Origin: Bog-756 sp963837805
GTDB lineage: Bacteria; Actinomycetota; Acidimicrobiia; Acidimicrobiales; RAAP-2
Reading direction: 5' to 3'
Assembly (NCBI GenBank): GCA_963837805.1
Contig: CAWIOU010000013.1
Span: 62,001 to 126,000, forward strand
Length of the DNA: 64,000 bases
Within the stretch, counting starts at the first letter, position 1. The number at the start of each line of letters is the position of its first letter. The translations under genes and the position numbers were made by a program. Below the pieces are notes generated by a model that saw only the letters and a program-made list of their open reading frames with translations, did not search any database and was not told the origin of the DNA. This document shows, piece after piece, positions 47,676 to 57,048 of this stretch.

Positions 47676-48437
47676 TCACCCGGGCATGCGGCGCCAGACG
47701 GCCCGGGGTAGATGGCGCATGACGGTGAACACCCATCGGAGCATCGGCGGGGCGTAGACGACGGCGGCACCGGACTCGATACCCCGCACCACGACGTCGG
47801 CCACCGCCTCGGGCGTGGTGGAGAAGGGTGCCGGGGTCATCCCCTCGGTCATCCGCCCCACGACGAATCCCGGCCGGACGATGGTGACGTCGACCCCGGA
47901 TCCGACCAGCGAATCGGCCAGGCCCTGGGCGAAGGCATCGAGCCCGGCCTTCGACGACCCGTAGATGTAGTTGGACCTCCGGGCCCGCTCGCCGGCCACC
48001 GAGGAGAACACGATCAGTCGGCCGTGTCCTTGACGGCGGAGGCGGTTGGCCACGGCCAGTAGGGCCGCCGCCGTGCCGGCGAAGTTGGTGGTGATGACCG
48101 CCGCCGCCGCCGCCGGGTCCTGCTCGTCGGCCTCCTGGTGGCCGAGCACGCCGGAGGCCACGACCACCAGGTCGATGTCGCCGAACCGGTCGAAGACCTC
48201 ATCGGCGAACTCCTGATGACGGGCGGTGTCGGCGGCGTCGAAGGGCACCCACTCGACCACCTGGGCTCCGGCGCCCCTGGCCTCGTCGGCCGCGGCCGAC
48301 AGCCGGGCCCCCTCCCGCCCGGCCAGCACCACGGTGCGGCACCGGTCGGGGACCAGCCGGGCCACGATGGCCCGGGCCAGCTCGGAGGATCCCCCGAGCA
48401 CGAGGACGGACTGGGGTCGCCCGACGGCGTCGATCAT
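47676..48437 (-). CDS. dprE2: Decaprenylphosphoryl-2-keto-ribose reductase (DprE2-like)
   Basis: Short-chain dehydrogenase of 253 residues, the length of mycobacterial DprE2, which reduces the keto intermediate made by DprE1 to decaprenyl-phosphoryl-arabinose. The NAD(P) motif is LGGSSELARAIVARL (a GGSSxIG-like variant), and YIYGSSKAG carries the Tyr and Lys catalytic pair; FSSVAGERAR is the Ser strand. The C-terminal membrane-proximal helix VFTVMRHLPRAVWRRMPG fits the family. ATG overlaps the dprE1 stop (ATGA). The assignment rests mainly on this context. Confidence 0.85.
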   Translation of the reverse strand: MIDAVGRPQSVLVLGGSSELARAIVARLVPDRCRTVVLAGREGARLSAAADEARGAGAQVVEWVPFDAADTARHQEFADEVFDRFGDIDLVVVASGVLGHQEADEQDPAAAAAVITTNFAGTAAALLAVANRLRRQGHGRLIVFSSVAGERARRSNYIYGSSKAGLDAFAQGLADSLVGSGVDVTIVRPGFVVGRMTEGMTPAPFSTTPEAVADVVVRGIESGAAVVYAPPMLRWVFTVMRHLPRAVWRRMPG

Positions 48438-49969
48438 GATGGCTTCCGTTCTGTCGCGGGCGTGGGCGCGGCCTTGGCGGCACGCCGCGGCCGGGGCCGT
48501 TCCGATCGGGCCCGGGCGCCGGTCGGGCGGGCCTTCCGAGCGGTGCCCGCGGCAACGGGCGCCGGACGCTGCTCCTCGCGGCAGAGGCCGAGCCGGCGCC
48601 CGAGGTCGGAGCGGAGGATCCCGTCGGGATCGACCCGGTCCTTCACCTCCCGCCACTCGCCGAGGCGCGGGTACATCGACTCGAAGGCGGCCGGTGCCAC
48701 TCTCGAGTCCTTGGCCAGGTACACCCGGCCGCCGGCTTCGACCACGGCTTCGTCGAGGGAGTCGAGCAGGTGGCCGAGGCCGGGATAGCCGACCGGGAGG
48801 TCGAGGGCCAGGGTCCAGCCCGGCGCCGGGAACGAGAGGGGTCCGGGGTCACCGGGCCCGAACCGCTTGAGGACGGCCAGGAAGGAGGCCAGCCTGACCT
48901 CGGTGAGCCGCTCGATCACCCGCCGCACCGTCTCGCCCTGCTCGTCGGGGACCACGAACTGGTACTGGAGGAAGCCTCTCGGGCCGTAGAGCCGGTTCCA
49001 CCCGCCGACCCCGTCGAGGGGATGGAAGAACCCGCTCATGTGGTGGGGCCGGGCCACGGCGTGGACCGGGGCCTTGCGGAACCAGAACTCGTTGAAGGCC
49101 GCCACGGTCAGCGGGTTGAGCAGGCCGCCGGGCGGGGTGACCGGCACCCGGGCCAGGGTCCGGGGCACGAACCCGCGTGCCCGTCGGGGATCCCGCCGCA
49201 GCCGCTCGGGCAGCTCGTCGAACCGGGCGTGGTCGCCGCGGGTGAGTACGGACCGGCCGAGCCTGCGCCCGGTCGACTGGCAGTCGATCCAGGCCACCGA
49301 GTACCGGTAGTCCCCGTCGCCGGTGAGCATCTTGTCCATGGCCGTGTCGAGGTCCTCGGCCCGCTCGGTGTCCACCAGCATCCAGCTGGTCTCCACCGGG
49401 ATCATCTGGATCGTCGCCCGGGTGACGATGCCGGTCAGGCCCATCCCGCCGGCCGTGGCCCAGAACAGGTCGGGGTCCGACCCCGGTGACACCACCCGGG
49501 TGCCCGAGGGGGCGACCAGGGTCAGCTCGACGACGTGGGAACAGAAGCTGCCGTCGACGTGGTGGTTCTTGCCGTGGATGTCGGCGGCGATGGCGCCCCC
49601 CACCGTGACCAGCCGGGTGCCCGGGCTCACCGGCACGAACCATCCCAGGGGGACCAGCCGCTCCATCAGTGACTGCAGGCTCACACCACCCCCCACGGTG
49701 ACGACCCCCGATTCGAGGTCCACGTCGTAGAAGCTGTCCAGCCAGGTGGCGTCGACGACCTCGCCGCCGGCGTTCTGGGCGGCGTCGCCGTAGCTGCGCC
49801 CGAGGCCGCGGGCGATGATGCCCCGTCCGCCGGCCGCTGCCTCGGCCAGGGCGTCGGTCATGGCCCGCTCCACGATGTCGGGGTGGACGGCGCGCACCAC
49901 CCGGGCCGCGGTGGGCGCCGTGCGGCCCCACCCCGAAAGCAGGCGCAGGCGATCGTCGGACGCGGCCAT
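48434..49969 (-). CDS. dprE1: Decaprenylphosphoryl-beta-D-ribose 2-oxidase (DprE1-like)
   Basis: FAD enzyme that oxidises the C2 hydroxyl of decaprenyl-phosphoryl-ribose, together with DprE2 giving the arabinan donor. 511 residues; mycobacterial DprE1 is ~460 and the extra is a basic Pro/Ala/Arg tail after residue ~465. The FAD domain has GLGRSYGDAAQN, DIHGKNHHVDGSF and ATAGGMGLTGIVTRA. The substrate domain has FLQYQFVVPDEQG and YLAKDSR with the catalytic Lys. At the mycobacterial Cys387 position the sequence is GWTLALD, so it is Ala (residue 388). ATG overlaps the ubiA stop. Confidence 0.92.
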   Translation of the reverse strand: MAASDDRLRLLSGWGRTAPTAARVVRAVHPDIVERAMTDALAEAAAGGRGIIARGLGRSYGDAAQNAGGEVVDATWLDSFYDVDLESGVVTVGGGVSLQSLMERLVPLGWFVPVSPGTRLVTVGGAIAADIHGKNHHVDGSFCSHVVELTLVAPSGTRVVSPGSDPDLFWATAGGMGLTGIVTRATIQMIPVETSWMLVDTERAEDLDTAMDKMLTGDGDYRYSVAWIDCQSTGRRLGRSVLTRGDHARFDELPERLRRDPRRARGFVPRTLARVPVTPPGGLLNPLTVAAFNEFWFRKAPVHAVARPHHMSGFFHPLDGVGGWNRLYGPRGFLQYQFVVPDEQGETVRRVIERLTEVRLASFLAVLKRFGPGDPGPLSFPAPGWTLALDLPVGYPGLGHLLDSLDEAVVEAGGRVYLAKDSRVAPAAFESMYPRLGEWREVKDRVDPDGILRSDLGRRLGLCREEQRPAPVAAGTARKARPTGARARSERPRPRRAAKAAPTPATERKPS

Positions 49970-50928
49970 CACCCGTAGATGCCGATGGCGAACAACGCCA
50001 GCCAGGTGAGCCCGTAGATCTGCAGCCGATGGTCCCGCAGGGCCAGCTCCTCGGGTTCGGCTCCGTCACCGCTGTCGAAGATGCGCATCACGTGCAGGAG
50101 GGCGATGGTGAAGGGCACGATGGTGAGCTGGAACCAGATCGGATCGCGACCGGGGTGGACCTGGCCGGCCCGCTCGAACGCCCACAGGCAGTAGGCGGTG
50201 ACGGTCACCGCCGCCGACAGGGTCAGGACCGAACGGAGGAAGGTCGGCGTGTAGAGCCCGAGCGTCGGGCGGATCGACCGGTGGTCGGCCCCGTGGTCGA
50301 CCAGCAGCTGTTTCTCGCCCGATCGCTTGCCCGTCACGACCAGCAGCGAACCGAACGAGGCCACGATGAGGAACCAATTGGACAGGGCGATGCCGGTAGC
50401 CACGCCCCCGGCCACCGCCCGCAGGACGAACCCGGCGCTGATGGCGGCCAGGTCGAGGATCGGCTCGTGCTTCAGGCCGAGGGAGTAGGCCACGTTGACC
50501 AGGGCGTAGACGATCATGACCAGGGCCAGGTGCCAGCCGGCCAGCAGCTCGGCCAGGACCACCGAGACCACCAGGAGGCCGAAGCCGAGGAGGACGGCCA
50601 GCCGCACGGGGACCACCCCGGAGGCCACCGGGCGGAGGCGCTTCGAGGGATGGCTCCGATCGGCGGTGGCGTCGAAGGCGTCGTTCAGGTAGTAGGTGCC
50701 CGATGCCGCCAGGCAGAAGATCCCGAAGGCGGCCACCGTGTGCCAGAAGGCAGTCCGCTGGAACAGCACGCCGGCCGCGGCCGGGGCCACGAAGACCAGC
50801 AGGTTCTTGATCCACTGCCGCGGACGGCCGAGGAGGATGAGTCCGACGGCCAGGTTGTACGGCGTCGCCGGCCCCGGTTCACCAGCGTGTTCGTCGGGTG
50901 GGTCCACAGCTTCAGCCGGAGTGGTCAT
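49969..50928 (-). CDS. ubiA: Decaprenyl-phosphate phosphoribosyltransferase (UbiA family)
   Basis: Membrane prenyl-phosphate transferase of 319 residues with about nine hydrophobic segments. In mycobacteria this enzyme transfers phosphoribose from PRPP to decaprenyl phosphate, the step before DprE1. The first Asp-rich motif is LNDAFDATADRSHPSKRLRP (Asn82, Asp83, Asp86, Asp90), with a second polar loop at GLKHEPILDL. The start PYNLAVGLILLGRPRQWIKNLLVF is the family's. ATG 50928 has GAGGA five bases upstream; a longer upstream frame would run into the opposite promoter region. Confidence 0.9.
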   Translation of the reverse strand: MTTPAEAVDPPDEHAGEPGPATPYNLAVGLILLGRPRQWIKNLLVFVAPAAAGVLFQRTAFWHTVAAFGIFCLAASGTYYLNDAFDATADRSHPSKRLRPVASGVVPVRLAVLLGFGLLVVSVVLAELLAGWHLALVMIVYALVNVAYSLGLKHEPILDLAAISAGFVLRAVAGGVATGIALSNWFLIVASFGSLLVVTGKRSGEKQLLVDHGADHRSIRPTLGLYTPTFLRSVLTLSAAVTVTAYCLWAFERAGQVHPGRDPIWFQLTIVPFTIALLHVMRIFDSGDGAEPEELALRDHRLQIYGLTWLALFAIGIYG

Positions 50929-51085
50929 GGCGTCCTCGGGAGGTTCTGGGTCGTCAAGCGGGCGCCGGGGGGAACGTACCACGGACCCTCCCAGGGTAGG
51001 GCCTGACGGGAGTGCGGCCGGGGACAGGGTGCGGTCCGGCGCCCGATCCACGGCCTCCCGTCTGGGCGTCACGCCCGGCAGCGCT

Positions 51086-51091
51086 TAGTAT
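51086..51091 (+). promoter_or_regulatory. -10 element for the leaderless B12-domain gene
   Basis: TAGTAT ends eight bases before the GTG at 51100. The 171-base gap to the divergent ubiA gene (50929-51099) contains no gene. Confidence 0.5.
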
Positions 51092-51099
51092 CTGCCTCC

Positions 51100-51516
51100 G
51101 TGAAACGCCCGTATCGAGTGGTGGTGGCCAAACCCGGACTGGACGGGCACGACCGCGGGGCCAAGGTGATCGCCCGGGCCCTCCGTGATGCCGGCTTCGA
51201 GGTCATCTACACCGGGCTGCACCAGACGGCCGAGCAGGTCGTCCAGGCGGTCATCCAGGAGGATGCCGACGCCGTGGGGCTGTCACTCCTCTCGGGGGCC
51301 CATCTCACCCTCGTCCCGCGGGTGGTCGAAGGCCTTCGCGACCAGGGCCGGGGCGATGTGCTGGTGCTGGTCGGAGGCATCATCCCGGCCGCCGACATCC
51401 CGGTTCTGAAGGACATGGGGGTCGCCGAGGTGTTCACCCCCGGAGCCCCGCTCCCGGCCATCGGGTCGTGGCTGGGCGACGCCCTCGACGCCCGTGAAGA
51501 TGGCGAGGTGGCCTGA
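51100..51516 (+). CDS. Stand-alone B12-binding subunit of a methylmalonyl-CoA mutase-type enzyme
   Basis: 138 residues forming a single cobalamin-binding domain. The base-off motif Asp-x-His-x-x-Gly is DGHDRG with His17 as the cobalt ligand; SLLSGAHLTLVPRV and VLVGGIIPAADIP complete the nucleotide-tail pocket. It resembles the small (C-terminal) part of methylmalonyl-CoA mutase from split enzymes. The large catalytic subunit is not in this window. Its neighbour sucCD uses the reaction product succinyl-CoA. Confidence 0.9.
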   Translation: MKRPYRVVVAKPGLDGHDRGAKVIARALRDAGFEVIYTGLHQTAEQVVQAVIQEDADAVGLSLLSGAHLTLVPRVVEGLRDQGRGDVLVLVGGIIPAADIPVLKDMGVAEVFTPGAPLPAIGSWLGDALDAREDGEVA

Positions 51517-51740
51517 CCGCAGCCAGGCCGTCCCCCACACCCCGACCCCGGCACCGACGGTCGGGCCCGGTCCGCCACGCTGGCGTCGGGTCGGCATCCG
51601 GACCCCCGGCTCGCATCCGGTCGATGTGGGTTCGGCGGCGACAGCCCGACAGCCCGGCAGGACGACGACCGATGACGAGCAGGGCCGTGACAGCACGCAT
51701 CGTGACCACAGAACAGTGACAACAGAGAGGAACGGATCCG

Positions 51741-52885
51741 GTGGATCTCTTCGAATACCAGGGGAAGCAGTACTTCGCCCGGTTCGGCATGCCCATCTCC
51801 AAGGGTGGGGTGGCCGACACCGTGGACGAGGCCGTCGAGGTGGCGGCGTCAGCCGGCTACCCGGTCGTGGTCAAGGCCCAGGTCAAGGTGGGCGGCCGCG
51901 GCAAGGCCGGCGGAGTCAAGCTCGCTGACGACGAGGCCGGGCTCCGCATCCACGCCGGGAACATCCTCGGGCTCGACATCAAGGGGCACGTGGTCAAGCG
52001 GCTGTGGATCGAGCACTCCTCGGACATCGACCGTGAGTACTACGCCAGCTTCACCCTCGACCGCAGCGCCAAGAAGCACCTGGGCATGCTGTCGGCCCAG
52101 GGCGGGGTCGAGATCGAAGAGGTGGCGGCCACCAACCCCGAGGCCATCGCCATGCTCCACGTCGACCCGGTCGACGGTTTGAGTCTGGAGGAGGCCCGCC
52201 GGTGGGTGGACCGGGCCGGTCTCGACGAGGGTGCCCGGGCCCAGGCGGCGGAGATCCTCGTCAAGCTCTACACCTGCTACACCGACGGGGATTGCGACCT
52301 GGCCGAGATCAACCCGCTGATCTACACGCCCGACGGGAGGGTGCACTGCCTCGACGCCAAGGTCACCCTCGACGACAATGCCGCCTTCCGCCACCCCGAG
52401 TGGGACGAGTTCGCCGGCAGCGACGTCGAGGACGAGCGGGAGGCGCGGGCCAAGGCACGCGGGCTCAACTACATCGGGTTGGACGGTTCGGTGGGCATCA
52501 TCGCCAACGGGGCCGGACTGGCCATGAGCACGCTGGACGTGGTCAACCAGGTCGGCGGGTCGGCGGCCAACTTCCTCGACATCGGCGGCGGGGCCAACGC
52601 CGACGTGATGGCGGCCGCTCTCGAGGTGATCAACTCCGATCCCGCCGTCCGTTCGATCTTCGTCAACATCTTCGGCGGGATCACCCGGGTCGACGAGGTG
52701 GCCAAGGGCGTGCTCGAGGCGCTCGACCGGGTGGACATTGGCTCGCCGATCGTGCTGCGTCTCGACGGCACCAACGCCGTGGCCGGCCGCGAGATCCTGG
52801 CCCCCCATCTGTCCGATCGCCTGGTCGCCGAGCCGACCATGCTCGATGCCGCCAAGCGGGCGGTCGCCCTGGCCGGAGGTCAGTC

Positions 52886-52889
<4 letters not shown>
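51741..52889 (+). CDS. sucC: Succinyl-CoA synthetase beta subunit
   Basis: ATP-grasp subunit of succinate-CoA ligase in the TCA cycle, 382 residues. It starts DLFEYQGKQYFARFGMPISKGG and has VVVKAQVKVGGRGKAGGVKLADD and the C-terminal FVNIFGGITRVDEVAKGVLEAL. GTG 51741 has GAGAGGAA (51727-51734) upstream. The 224-base gap before it contains no gene and no promoter I can defend. It overlaps sucD by four bases. Confidence 0.98.
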
Positions 52890-53772
<883 letters not shown>

Positions 53773-53776
<4 letters not shown>

Positions 53777-54483
53777 GTACACCGCTCCCCTCGGCCTCGG
53801 CCCTGGCCGGCCGCCCCATCCACGCCGTCATCTTCGATCTGGACGGCCTCCTCATCGACTCGGAGCCCTTCTGGCGCCAGGCCGAGATCGAGGTGTTCGG
53901 CTCCCTCGGGCTCGAGCTGTCCGAGTCCGACGTCCGCCAGACCATGGGCCTGCGCATCGACGACGCCGTCCGTCACTGGTGGGTCCGGTCCCCCTGGGAG
54001 GGGATGACCATGGTCGAGGTCGAGCGGGCGGTCACCGCCCGGGTGGCCGAACTGATCGGCCACTCGGGGGCGCCCATGCCCGGTGCCGTCGAGTCGGTGT
54101 CGCTCTGTGCCGATCTGGCCCTTCCGGTGGCGGTGTGCTCGGGCTCCTATGCCGTGGTCATCGAGGCCGCCCTGCGGCGACTCGGGATCGAATCCGACGT
54201 GGCCGCGTGGCATTCGGCCGAATGGGAGCCGCTGGGCAAGCCCCATCCGGGCAGCTACCTTTCTACGGCGTCCAAGCTCGGGGTCGACCCGACCAGCTGT
54301 CTGGCCGTCGAAGACTCCTTCAACGGTGCCATCTCGGCCAAGGCGGCGCGTATGCGGGTGGTGGTCGTGCCCGAGCCGGAGGCCGCCGACTCGCCGCGGT
54401 GGGGGTTCTGCGACGCCAAGCTTCCGTCCCTCATCGCCTTCGACGAGGGACTTCTCCGCTCGCTCGAGGGGCCGGTCGCCTGA
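53773..54483 (+). CDS. hxpB: HAD sugar phosphatase, HxpB/YniC-like, apparent CTG start
   Basis: HAD-superfamily phosphatase of the subfamily of E. coli HxpB (YniC), which acts on hexitol and 2-deoxyglucose 6-phosphates; 236 residues. Motif I is FDLDGLLIDSEPFW, motif II CSGSYAVV, the Lys is in LGKPHPGSYLS, and motif IV VEDSFNGAISAKAARM. LGLRIDDAV matches the HxpB cap. No ATG, GTG or TTG in this frame lies between the sucD 3' end and motif I. CTG 53773 makes a CTGA overlap like the others here. An undetected indel is the alternative. Confidence 0.85.
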
Positions 54484-54574
54484 GCGTCGCCGGCGGCCAG
54501 CCCAAACTTTCGCTTCGGAAACGTCCGCTCGGTGCCGATACATGAGGCACGAGGGGCATTCCCTGGGCAGGGGA

Positions 54575-54633
54575 GACCGAGCGACGTGGGCCCGATACCG
54601 GAGGCAGGCCGGACGGGCCACGTCGCTCTGGTC
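54575..54633 (+). other. Long hairpin between hxpB and purN
   Basis: Three helix segments of 4, 11 and 4 bp stack with two single-base bulges (54590 and 54629), giving 19 bp around a 19-base loop (54595-54613). The loop could form a further CCGG helix. It lies in the 275-base non-coding gap 54484-54758. It may end the sucCD-hxpB transcript, or be a structured RNA; no T-run follows. Confidence 0.55.
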
Positions 54634-54746
54634 CTGATGCCGGGGAAGAGTCGGACGCGCCCGGGGACGGGGCGCGCTCTGGCGCCGACAGCCAAATCGG
54701 CGGGTGGTACCGGTGTCGGGCTCCGATCGCCCGGAGGCGGCGCTGG

Positions 54747-54752
54747 TAGCGT
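54747..54752 (+). promoter_or_regulatory. -10 element for leaderless purN
   Basis: TAGCGT ends six bases before the purN GTG, the same hexamer and a similar distance as at nnr. Confidence 0.45.
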
Positions 54753-54758
54753 GCGGCC

Positions 54759-55409
54759 GTGAGCCCCGGCGCATCCCGAGAACCGCCTCCGCGCCCCATC
54801 GGCATCGGCGTGCTGGTCTCGGGAACGGGCACCATCTTCGAGGCCATCGTCGCCGCCGGAATCCCGGTCCGGCTGGTGGTCGCCGACCGTCCCTGTCCGG
54901 CCTTGGCCCTGGCCGATGCGGCCTCGGTCCCGTCCCTCCTCGTCGACCGTTCCGGGTTCGGTGGCTTCGGCGCCGCCTTCGACCGTGACGCCTACACCGC
55001 GGCCGTGACCGATGCGCTGATGGCCGGCGCCATCGACGTCGTGGTCATGGCCGGGTTCGGCACGGTTCTCGGGCAGGCCATCCACACCGCCTTCCCCGGT
55101 CGGATCCTCAACACCCACCCGGCGCTGCTGCCCGCCTTCCCGGGTTGGCACGCGGTGGCCGACGCCCTGGCCGCCGGGGTGGGGGAGACGGGGACCACCG
55201 TGCACATCGCTACCCTGGAGATGGACGCCGGCCCCGTGCTGGCCCAGGAGCGGGTCCCGGTGCTGCCCGGCGACACCGAGGCCACGTTGCACGAGCGCAT
55301 CAAGGCGGTCGAGCGCAGGCTCTATCCCGACACCATTCGCCGCTTCGTCGACGGGTTGGCCACGACGGCCGACGATGGGCCAGGATCATCAAAGGAGGTT
55401 GCACCATGA
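54759..55409 (+). CDS. purN: Phosphoribosylglycinamide formyltransferase
   Basis: Third step of purine synthesis, formyl transfer from 10-formyl-THF to GAR, 216 residues. The catalytic Asn-His pair is in ILNTHPALLPAFPG and the Asp in GTTVHIATLEMDAGPV. The N-terminal phosphate loop is VSGTGTIFEAI; Thr-Ile-Phe differs from the more common SNLQ. GTG 54759 has no ribosome binding site, consistent with a leaderless mRNA. It overlaps purH by four bases. Confidence 0.95.
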   Translation: MSPGASREPPPRPIGIGVLVSGTGTIFEAIVAAGIPVRLVVADRPCPALALADAASVPSLLVDRSGFGGFGAAFDRDAYTAAVTDALMAGAIDVVVMAGFGTVLGQAIHTAFPGRILNTHPALLPAFPGWHAVADALAAGVGETGTTVHIATLEMDAGPVLAQERVPVLPGDTEATLHERIKAVERRLYPDTIRRFVDGLATTADDGPGSSKEVAP

Positions 55410-56965
55410 GGGCACTGCTCTCCGTCTACGACAAGACCGGACTGGTCGAACTGGCCGCCGGGCTTTCGGAGCTGGGTTGGGAACTGATCTCGAGCGGCGG
55501 CACGTCGGCCGCCCTGGCCGAGGCCGGCATCGCCCACACCGAGGTGGCCGAAGTCACCGGCGCCCCCGAGATGCTCGGCGGGCGGGTCAAGACCCTCCAT
55601 CCCACCATCCACGGGGGCATCCTGGCCGACCGGTCGGTGCCCGAGCACCTGGCCGAGGCGGAACGGCACGGCATCGGCCTCATCGACCTGGTCGTCTGCA
55701 ACCTCTACCCGTTCCCGTCGGACCCGTCGGTCGAGTTGATCGACGTCGGCGGTCCAACCATGGTGCGGGCGGCGGCCAAGAATCACGACCACGTCGGCAT
55801 CGTCGTCTCACCCGGCGACTACCCGGACATCCTGGCCGAGCTGCGCGAGCACGGATCGCTGTCCGACGCCACCCGACGCCGTCTGGCCCGTGACGCCTTC
55901 GCCCACACGGCCGGGTACGACGCCGCCATCGTCGAGTGGCTCGACGAGCGCCCCATCCCCGATTCCGCGCCGTCAGCCGGTGACGCCTTCACCGCCGCCG
56001 CCGTCCTGCCCCCCAGCCTCCACCTCACCCTCGAGCGGGCGGGTACGTTGCGGTACGGCGAGAACCCCCACCAGCACGGGGCCCGCTACCGCATCGCCGG
56101 TCAGCACTCGTGGTGGGACGACGTGGTCCAGTACGGGGGCAAAGAGCTCTCCTACCTCAACATCTTCGACACCGACGCCGCCTGGCGGCTCGTCCACGAG
56201 CTGGTCCCCGAGGGGGGGACCGACCGGGCGGTGGCCATCATCAAGCACGCCAACCCCTGCGGCGTCGCCCTCCACGCCGACCTGGCCGTCGCCTACCAGC
56301 GCGCCCTCGAGTGCGACCCCCAGTCCGCCTTCGGCGGGATCGTGGCCATCGGCGGCCCGGTCACCGGCCCGGTGGCCGAAGCCATCGCCGCCGGACCCCA
56401 GGCCGATGTGATCATCGCCCCGTCCTACGAGGAGACGGCGCTGGCTCAGCTGGCCTCGAAGCGCAAGGCCACCCGGCTGCTGTCGGCCCCGTCCCCCGAG
56501 CCGGTGGTCCGCCAGATACGCGCCCTGGGCGCCAGCGTGCTCGTCCAGGAGGCCGACCGGTTCCTGGTCCAGCCATCGGCCTGGGAGGTGGCGACCCAGG
56601 CCCAGCCGACCGAGGCCCAATGGCGGGACCTGGCCCTGGCCTGGAAGGTCTGTGCCCGCACCACCTCCAACGCCATCGCCGTGGTGACCGACGGCCAGGC
56701 CGTCGGGGTGGGGGCCGGTCAGCAGTCCCGGGTGGTGGCCGCCGAGATCGCGGTGGCCAAGGCCGGGTCCAGGGCGGCGGGCGGGGCGGCGGCCAGCGAC
56801 GCCTTCTTCCCCTTCCCGGACGGGCTGATGGTCCTGGCCGCGGCCGGGGTGGCCGCCGTGGTCCAGCCCGGTGGCTCCATCCGGGACGGCGAGGTGGTCG
56901 CCGCGGCCGACGAAGCCGGTGTCGCCCTGGTCATGGCCGGCGGCGAGCGCCATTTCCGGCACTGA
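55406..56965 (+). CDS. purH: Bifunctional AICAR formyltransferase/IMP cyclohydrolase
   Basis: Last two steps to IMP, 519 residues. The cyclohydrolase domain starts ALLSVYDKTGLVELAAGL and has GGRVKTLHPTIHGGIL; the transformylase has RYGENPHQHGARY, the KHANPCGVAL catalytic Lys-His region and ASDAFFPFPDGL. A strong ribosome binding site AAAGGAGG (55391-55398) precedes the ATG, which overlaps purN (ATGA). Confidence 0.98.
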   Translation: MRALLSVYDKTGLVELAAGLSELGWELISSGGTSAALAEAGIAHTEVAEVTGAPEMLGGRVKTLHPTIHGGILADRSVPEHLAEAERHGIGLIDLVVCNLYPFPSDPSVELIDVGGPTMVRAAAKNHDHVGIVVSPGDYPDILAELREHGSLSDATRRRLARDAFAHTAGYDAAIVEWLDERPIPDSAPSAGDAFTAAAVLPPSLHLTLERAGTLRYGENPHQHGARYRIAGQHSWWDDVVQYGGKELSYLNIFDTDAAWRLVHELVPEGGTDRAVAIIKHANPCGVALHADLAVAYQRALECDPQSAFGGIVAIGGPVTGPVAEAIAAGPQADVIIAPSYEETALAQLASKRKATRLLSAPSPEPVVRQIRALGASVLVQEADRFLVQPSAWEVATQAQPTEAQWRDLALAWKVCARTTSNAIAVVTDGQAVGVGAGQQSRVVAAEIAVAKAGSRAAGGAAASDAFFPFPDGLMVLAAAGVAAVVQPGGSIRDGEVVAAADEAGVALVMAGGERHFRH

Positions 56966-57048
56966 GGATCGGGGATGGCGAGCACATCGATGAGCGAGGA
57001 TCTGCAGAGGACCGATGCCATGGCCGGGCGGCCCCGAGGGGTGGGGCG

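Noticed and set aside
54484..54758. ZTP or tetrahydrofolate riboswitch before purN
   Set aside because: The gap has a strong hairpin but I could not find the conserved cores of either riboswitch class, and purN appears to be transcribed from a start downstream of the hairpin.
54532..54762. 76-codon open frame in the hxpB-purN gap
   Set aside because: No ribosome binding site, no family resemblance, and it runs through the long hairpin; likely non-coding.
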